This document shows positions 61,464 through 64,000 of a DNA stretch of 64,000 bases, piece by piece; the stretch's first letter is position 1, and the number at the start of each line of letters is the position of its first letter. The translations under genes were made by a program, and so were the position numbers. Location of the stretch: NCBI RefSeq assembly GCF_900108105.1, contig NZ_FNUR01000003.1, positions 248,001 to 312,000 on the forward strand, read 5' to 3'. Source of the stretch: Butyrivibrio sp. Su6 (lineage in GTDB: Bacteria > Bacillota > Clostridia > Lachnospirales > Lachnospiraceae). The notes beneath the pieces were generated by a model. The model had not been told where the DNA came from, made no database searches, and saw only the letters and a list, made by a program, of their open reading frames with translations.

Positions 61464-62606
61464 TTATTTCAAACGAAGCAGCTCTGTGTATGCAAGAATA
61501 AGTGGTGCCACACCTTTTGCTTCATTTTCAACAACAGGCTCTGAGAAATAATACTCAAGCGAGCCATCTCTGTGCTGTGCTCCGCCAAGTCCTGCTACAA
61601 GACAGATTCCGCCAAGTCTTGGTGAACCATCTTCGTTACGTGAAAGATACTTGTTAACAATTCCGTCAAAGGCTTTGATAGCAATATCTTTGAAACGTTC
61701 AGGCAAATATCCAAGTCTCACGCCCTTCAAAAGTCCATAGGCAATAAGTGCTGTTCCTGAAGTCTCAAGATAATTTCTCTCATCGTCTACCTTGTCTACA
61801 ACCTGATAAAACATCCCGCTTTCATCCTGGAAAGGAATAAGGCTGTCAGCCAGATTCTTGAGCATTGTCTGAAGGTAACGTTTCTCGTAGTACATAGACT
61901 CATCGATTGCTTCTGCTGTATCAACCAAAGCTACTGTGAACCATCCAAGAGCACGGAGCCAGAAGTTAGGACTGCATCCTGTTTCCTTATCAGCCCAGTA
62001 CATTTCTCTGCTCTCATCATATCCATGATAATAGAGACCTGTCTTTTCATCCTTCATAAGAGCTTCAACATTTTTAAACTGCTTGAAAGAATCAAGGCAG
62101 CCCTGCATTTTGTTAAAACGCTTCTCATACTCCATATAGAAAGGCTGTGCCATGTACATGCCATCAAGCCATACCTGATAAGGATAGATATTCTTGTGCC
62201 AGAAGTTTCCTGCCTTAGTTCTTGGCATTGTATCAAGCTGCGCTCTTACAGTATCCATGGCTTTTCTATATTTTTCTTTGCCTGTAAGCTCGTATAATTT
62301 AAAGAGATTCTTGGATGGATTGATATTGTCAAGATTGTACTCTTCTGTACTGTAAGTCTTGATCTGACCATCCTCCTGAACGAACCAGCCAACAAATTTA
62401 TCAGCAAAATCGAGATATTTCTTGTTTGAAGTCTGCTCGTAAAGTGATAAAACAGCTGTGATCATACATCCATCAATGTAGTTCCACTTATTTGGCTTTC
62501 CACTAAGGACATTTTCAATGTTCCAATATGGATGCTCAGCATCAGATTTCTCAAGGAGATAATCAACATATTCATTGAGCATCTCAAAGGTTTCTTCTCT
62601 TGTCAT
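61464..62606 (-). CDS. GH105 unsaturated rhamnogalacturonyl hydrolase
   Basis: A 380-residue (alpha/alpha)6-barrel enzyme, intracellular (no signal peptide). The ATG at 62606 has GGAG six bases upstream. Family signatures include WNYIDGCMI near residue 43 and YPYQVWLDGMYMAQPFY near 145, which carries the catalytic aspartate. It removes the unsaturated uronyl residue from products of rhamnogalacturonan lyases. It extends the plant cell wall theme of the region. A palindrome upstream (62637-62650) may be its operator. Confidence 0.92.
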   Translation of the reverse strand: MTREETFEMLNEYVDYLLEKSDAEHPYWNIENVLSGKPNKWNYIDGCMITAVLSLYEQTSNKKYLDFADKFVGWFVQEDGQIKTYSTEEYNLDNINPSKNLFKLYELTGKEKYRKAMDTVRAQLDTMPRTKAGNFWHKNIYPYQVWLDGMYMAQPFYMEYEKRFNKMQGCLDSFKQFKNVEALMKDEKTGLYYHGYDESREMYWADKETGCSPNFWLRALGWFTVALVDTAEAIDESMYYEKRYLQTMLKNLADSLIPFQDESGMFYQVVDKVDDERNYLETSGTALIAYGLLKGVRLGYLPERFKDIAIKAFDGIVNKYLSRNEDGSPRLGGICLVAGLGGAQHRDGSLEYYFSEPVVENEAKGVAPLILAYTELLRLK

Positions 62607-62636
62607 AAGAATCTCCATTTCTTTATAAACGCAATA

Positions 62637-62650
62637 TGTAAGTGCTTACA
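62637..62650. promoter_or_regulatory. Operator-like palindrome before the GH105 gene
   Basis: TGTAAGTGCTTACA, inverted halves TGTAAG/CTTACA around a two-base centre, typical of LacI-type sites. It lies 31 bp upstream of the start codon. Confidence 0.5.
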
Positions 62651-62748
62651 TTATAAATGATAACACATGCAAAACACAAGACAATTACTTGCTAACATAT
62701 TGATTATATTGTCATGAAAAAAGACATAGCTCTGGAAGCATTTGTAAT

Positions 62749-62985
62749 GGCTCCGTACGCCACCATTGACTGAACCTGAGAAAAACGCCTTGGCCTTAGA
62801 GCCGACGGTGAGGATGATGAGAACAGTAGTTAGATTCATACACCGTCGGATTCAGCATTGTAGCGTTTTTCTCAGAACCCGCCAATGGCAAGCACCTTCG
62901 GTGTGGCTGGGGATTATTGCCTCAGGCTTTGACTCCGAGAACAGTAGGGATGGCTACTTTCAAAGATGTATGTCTGCGTCTTTCA
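62749..62985 (+). repeat. Element B left terminal inverted repeat
   Basis: Aligns with 24291-24530. Its main stem is GAGAAAAACGC (62778-62788) with GCGTTTTTCTC (62863-62873): a change on both sides against element A that preserves pairing. The CCGACGGTG/CACCGTCGG stem is identical. Confidence 0.85.
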
Positions 62986-63075
62986 ATGTAAAGAGAGCGA
63001 AGATTCTGTTTTGGAAATATAGCCTGATTTTTGAGATTACAACACCATTCGACAAGGATTTTGACGTGTGATTTT

Positions 63076-63246
63076 GGGTATATACGGCCTTATTTGAGGT
63101 TACCACACCATTATATAGAGATCATATGTCTAAAGTTCACTCATCCAATGGATGTGGCAATCCATTTTTTCTCATATATGCCCAATTACACTTCCTGAAA
63201 ATTTAGCCGATGGATGTGGTAACTTAAAAAGTATAGCTATATACCC
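63076..63246. repeat. Element B module II
   Basis: Outer stem GGGTATATA (63076-63084) with TATATACCC (63238-63246). The inner pair GTTACCACACCAT with ATGGATGTGGTAAC replaces the AGCCACCCCTCAT/ATGAGGGGTGGCT pair of element A. Confidence 0.75.
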
Positions 63247-63268
63247 ATTTCACTGTGACAATCCGAAT

Positions 63269-63581
63269 GTAGGATAATCGCTTGATTTTAGCGCTTTTTA
63301 TCCTACAGATTTGACCATTCTGATAATGGATTTTGCTCGTGAGTAGGATAAACGTTTGACTTTTACTCATTTTATCCCACAATTCTCATGGTTCTGACTG
63401 AGAATTGTGGGATAAAACAATTGATTTTTTCACGATTATCCTACTTTTTGGACAATTACAGTGCTCAGAAGGCTGAAAATGTGGGATAATCTCAAGAGAA
63501 TTTCAGGTTTTATCCCACACATCTGAAAATCGGCTTGGATAGAGTGGGATAAGTATTACAAATCTTTCGCTTTTATCCTAC
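63269..63581. repeat. Element B module III: five GGATAA/TTATCC units
   Basis: Five hairpin units in reverse orientation to those of element A. The first is the reverse complement of the last unit in A (shared AAGCGCTAAAATCAAGC). Inverted copies of ATTGTCACAGTGAAAT (63247-63262 and 63600-63615) bracket the module. Confidence 0.8.
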
Positions 63582-63693
63582 ATCTTCTCCTAGCTCTGGA
63601 TTGTCACAGTGAAATAGATAAAGTGCTTAAATAATGTGCTTTTTATCTATGGATTTGGTCATCCGTTATTCAATATTCATTCCATAAAGCAAA

Positions 63694-63880
63694 ACATGAC
63701 CTAAGTAAAAGAAACATACTGATTAGGTCATGAATTCTGTAATAGCGAGGCAATATCATGACAAAAACTATGACCTAGACAAATGAAAAATGCTGTTTAG
63801 GTCATGAATGCTGTGATAACAAGGCAATATCATGACAAAAATCATGACCTAGGCAAGTGAAAAATGCTAATTAGGTCATG
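63694..63880 (-). repeat. Element B module I: three TAGGTCATG hairpin units
   Basis: Three units in reverse orientation to module I of element A, with the same CATGACCTA/TAGGTCATG stems, the conserved T-rich tail, and the linker resembling CTGTAATAGCGAGGC. Confidence 0.8.
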
Positions 63881-63921
63881 TTTTTTGTAATAGCACGTTA
63901 TCCGTGCAGGTTATAATAAAT

Positions 63922-64000
63922 AAATTGTCACAGTAAAATGAGAATATAGCCCTACACATTATTGAAACTAGCCACTTCTACTGTTCTCGGAATTGGAACC
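63922..64000 (-). repeat. Element B right terminal inverted repeat, truncated by window end
   Basis: Inverted copy of the inner end of the arms (ATTGTCACAGTAAAATGAG, then the region of CTGTTCTCGGAATTGGAACC). In the frame that is open in the other three arms it has a TAG stop. Confidence 0.75.

Larger units (their letters stand above)
62749..64000. repeat. Element B: second copy of the noncoding mosaic (right end beyond the window)
   Basis: Homologous to element A (24291-25748). The left arm from GGCTCCGTACGCCACC (62749) to about 62985 aligns with element A's arm. Module II lies at 63076-63246, module III at 63269-63581, module I at 63694-63880, and the right inverted arm starts at about 63922 and is cut by the window end. 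Read as the reverse complement, the order is arm - I - III - II - arm, against arm - I - II - III - arm in element A. It lacks the outer terminator-like hairpin on the visible side. No gene is supported in this stretch. Confidence 0.85.

Noticed and set aside
62766-63071. A 101-codon frame in the left arm of element B
   Set aside because: It shares only the repeat-derived peptide with the arms of element A and no overall protein; it has no ribosome binding site.

Overview
The window reads as a chromosomal segment of an anaerobic, low-GC Firmicute, most likely a Lachnospiraceae member close to Butyrivibrio/Pseudobutyrivibrio. This is inferred from gene content, not from a database search. The clues are a complete thl-crt-hbd-bcd-etfB-etfA set for butyryl-CoA synthesis, cellobiose phosphorylase plus arabinan/pectin enzymes each with its own LacI regulator or sugar ABC transporter, a lysine riboswitch, and strong GGAGG ribosome binding sites throughout. 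No phage, CRISPR array or transposase is visible.

Layout. 1-5.0 kb: the 3' end of a SpoIIE/RsbU-type phosphatase, two paralogous double-glycine leader peptides, then ACT protein-hom-lysC (aspartate pathway) and a small XRE-type regulator. 5.2-12.5 kb: a LacI regulator with a CUT1 sugar ABC transporter on the minus strand, divergent from a GH94 cellobiose phosphorylase with a well placed operator. 12.7-19.1 kb: a FapA protein with an unusual helical-repeat N terminus, a beta-helix lipoprotein, a degenerate LytM protein paired with a bactofilin, a YerC-type regulator and a cold shock protein. 19.2-24.1 kb: dapA-dapB-hisA (hisA looks eukaryotic-type) behind a lysine riboswitch, then typA.

24.2-25.8 kb is a gene-free mosaic of nested inverted repeats (element A). 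A second copy (element B) starts at 62.75 kb and runs off the window. Both have about 250-bp terminal inverted repeats and three internal hairpin modules. The copies show paired, compensatory changes in stems, and two modules are in a different order. I regard this as the most novel object here.

25.9-37.7 kb: YigZ, a class A PBP, two MATE exporters, eight tRNA genes (Leu, Lys, Gln, His, Arg, Gly, Pro, and Arg further on), and an operon of an RNA methyltransferase, a degenerate amidase, RdgB and a YfcE-type phosphodiesterase. 37.8-46.4 kb: an HD-GYP response regulator, a stand-alone thiolase and the butyrate operon. 46.6-53.7 kb: a ribosome hibernation factor, then LacI - binding protein - two permeases - GH51 arabinofuranosidase. 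54-62.6 kb: an SH3-NlpC/P60 wall hydrolase, thioredoxin reductase, an SDR, a CheX-like/CheY pair, an SseB-domain protein, an M18 aminopeptidase and a GH105 hydrolase.

Together the genes describe a plant-polysaccharide degrader. Cello-oligosaccharides and arabino-oligosaccharides would be imported by dedicated ABC systems and split inside the cell, then fermented to butyrate through the crt-hbd-bcd-etf operon. Starts were moved inward wherever a good Shine-Dalgarno sequence decided the matter.
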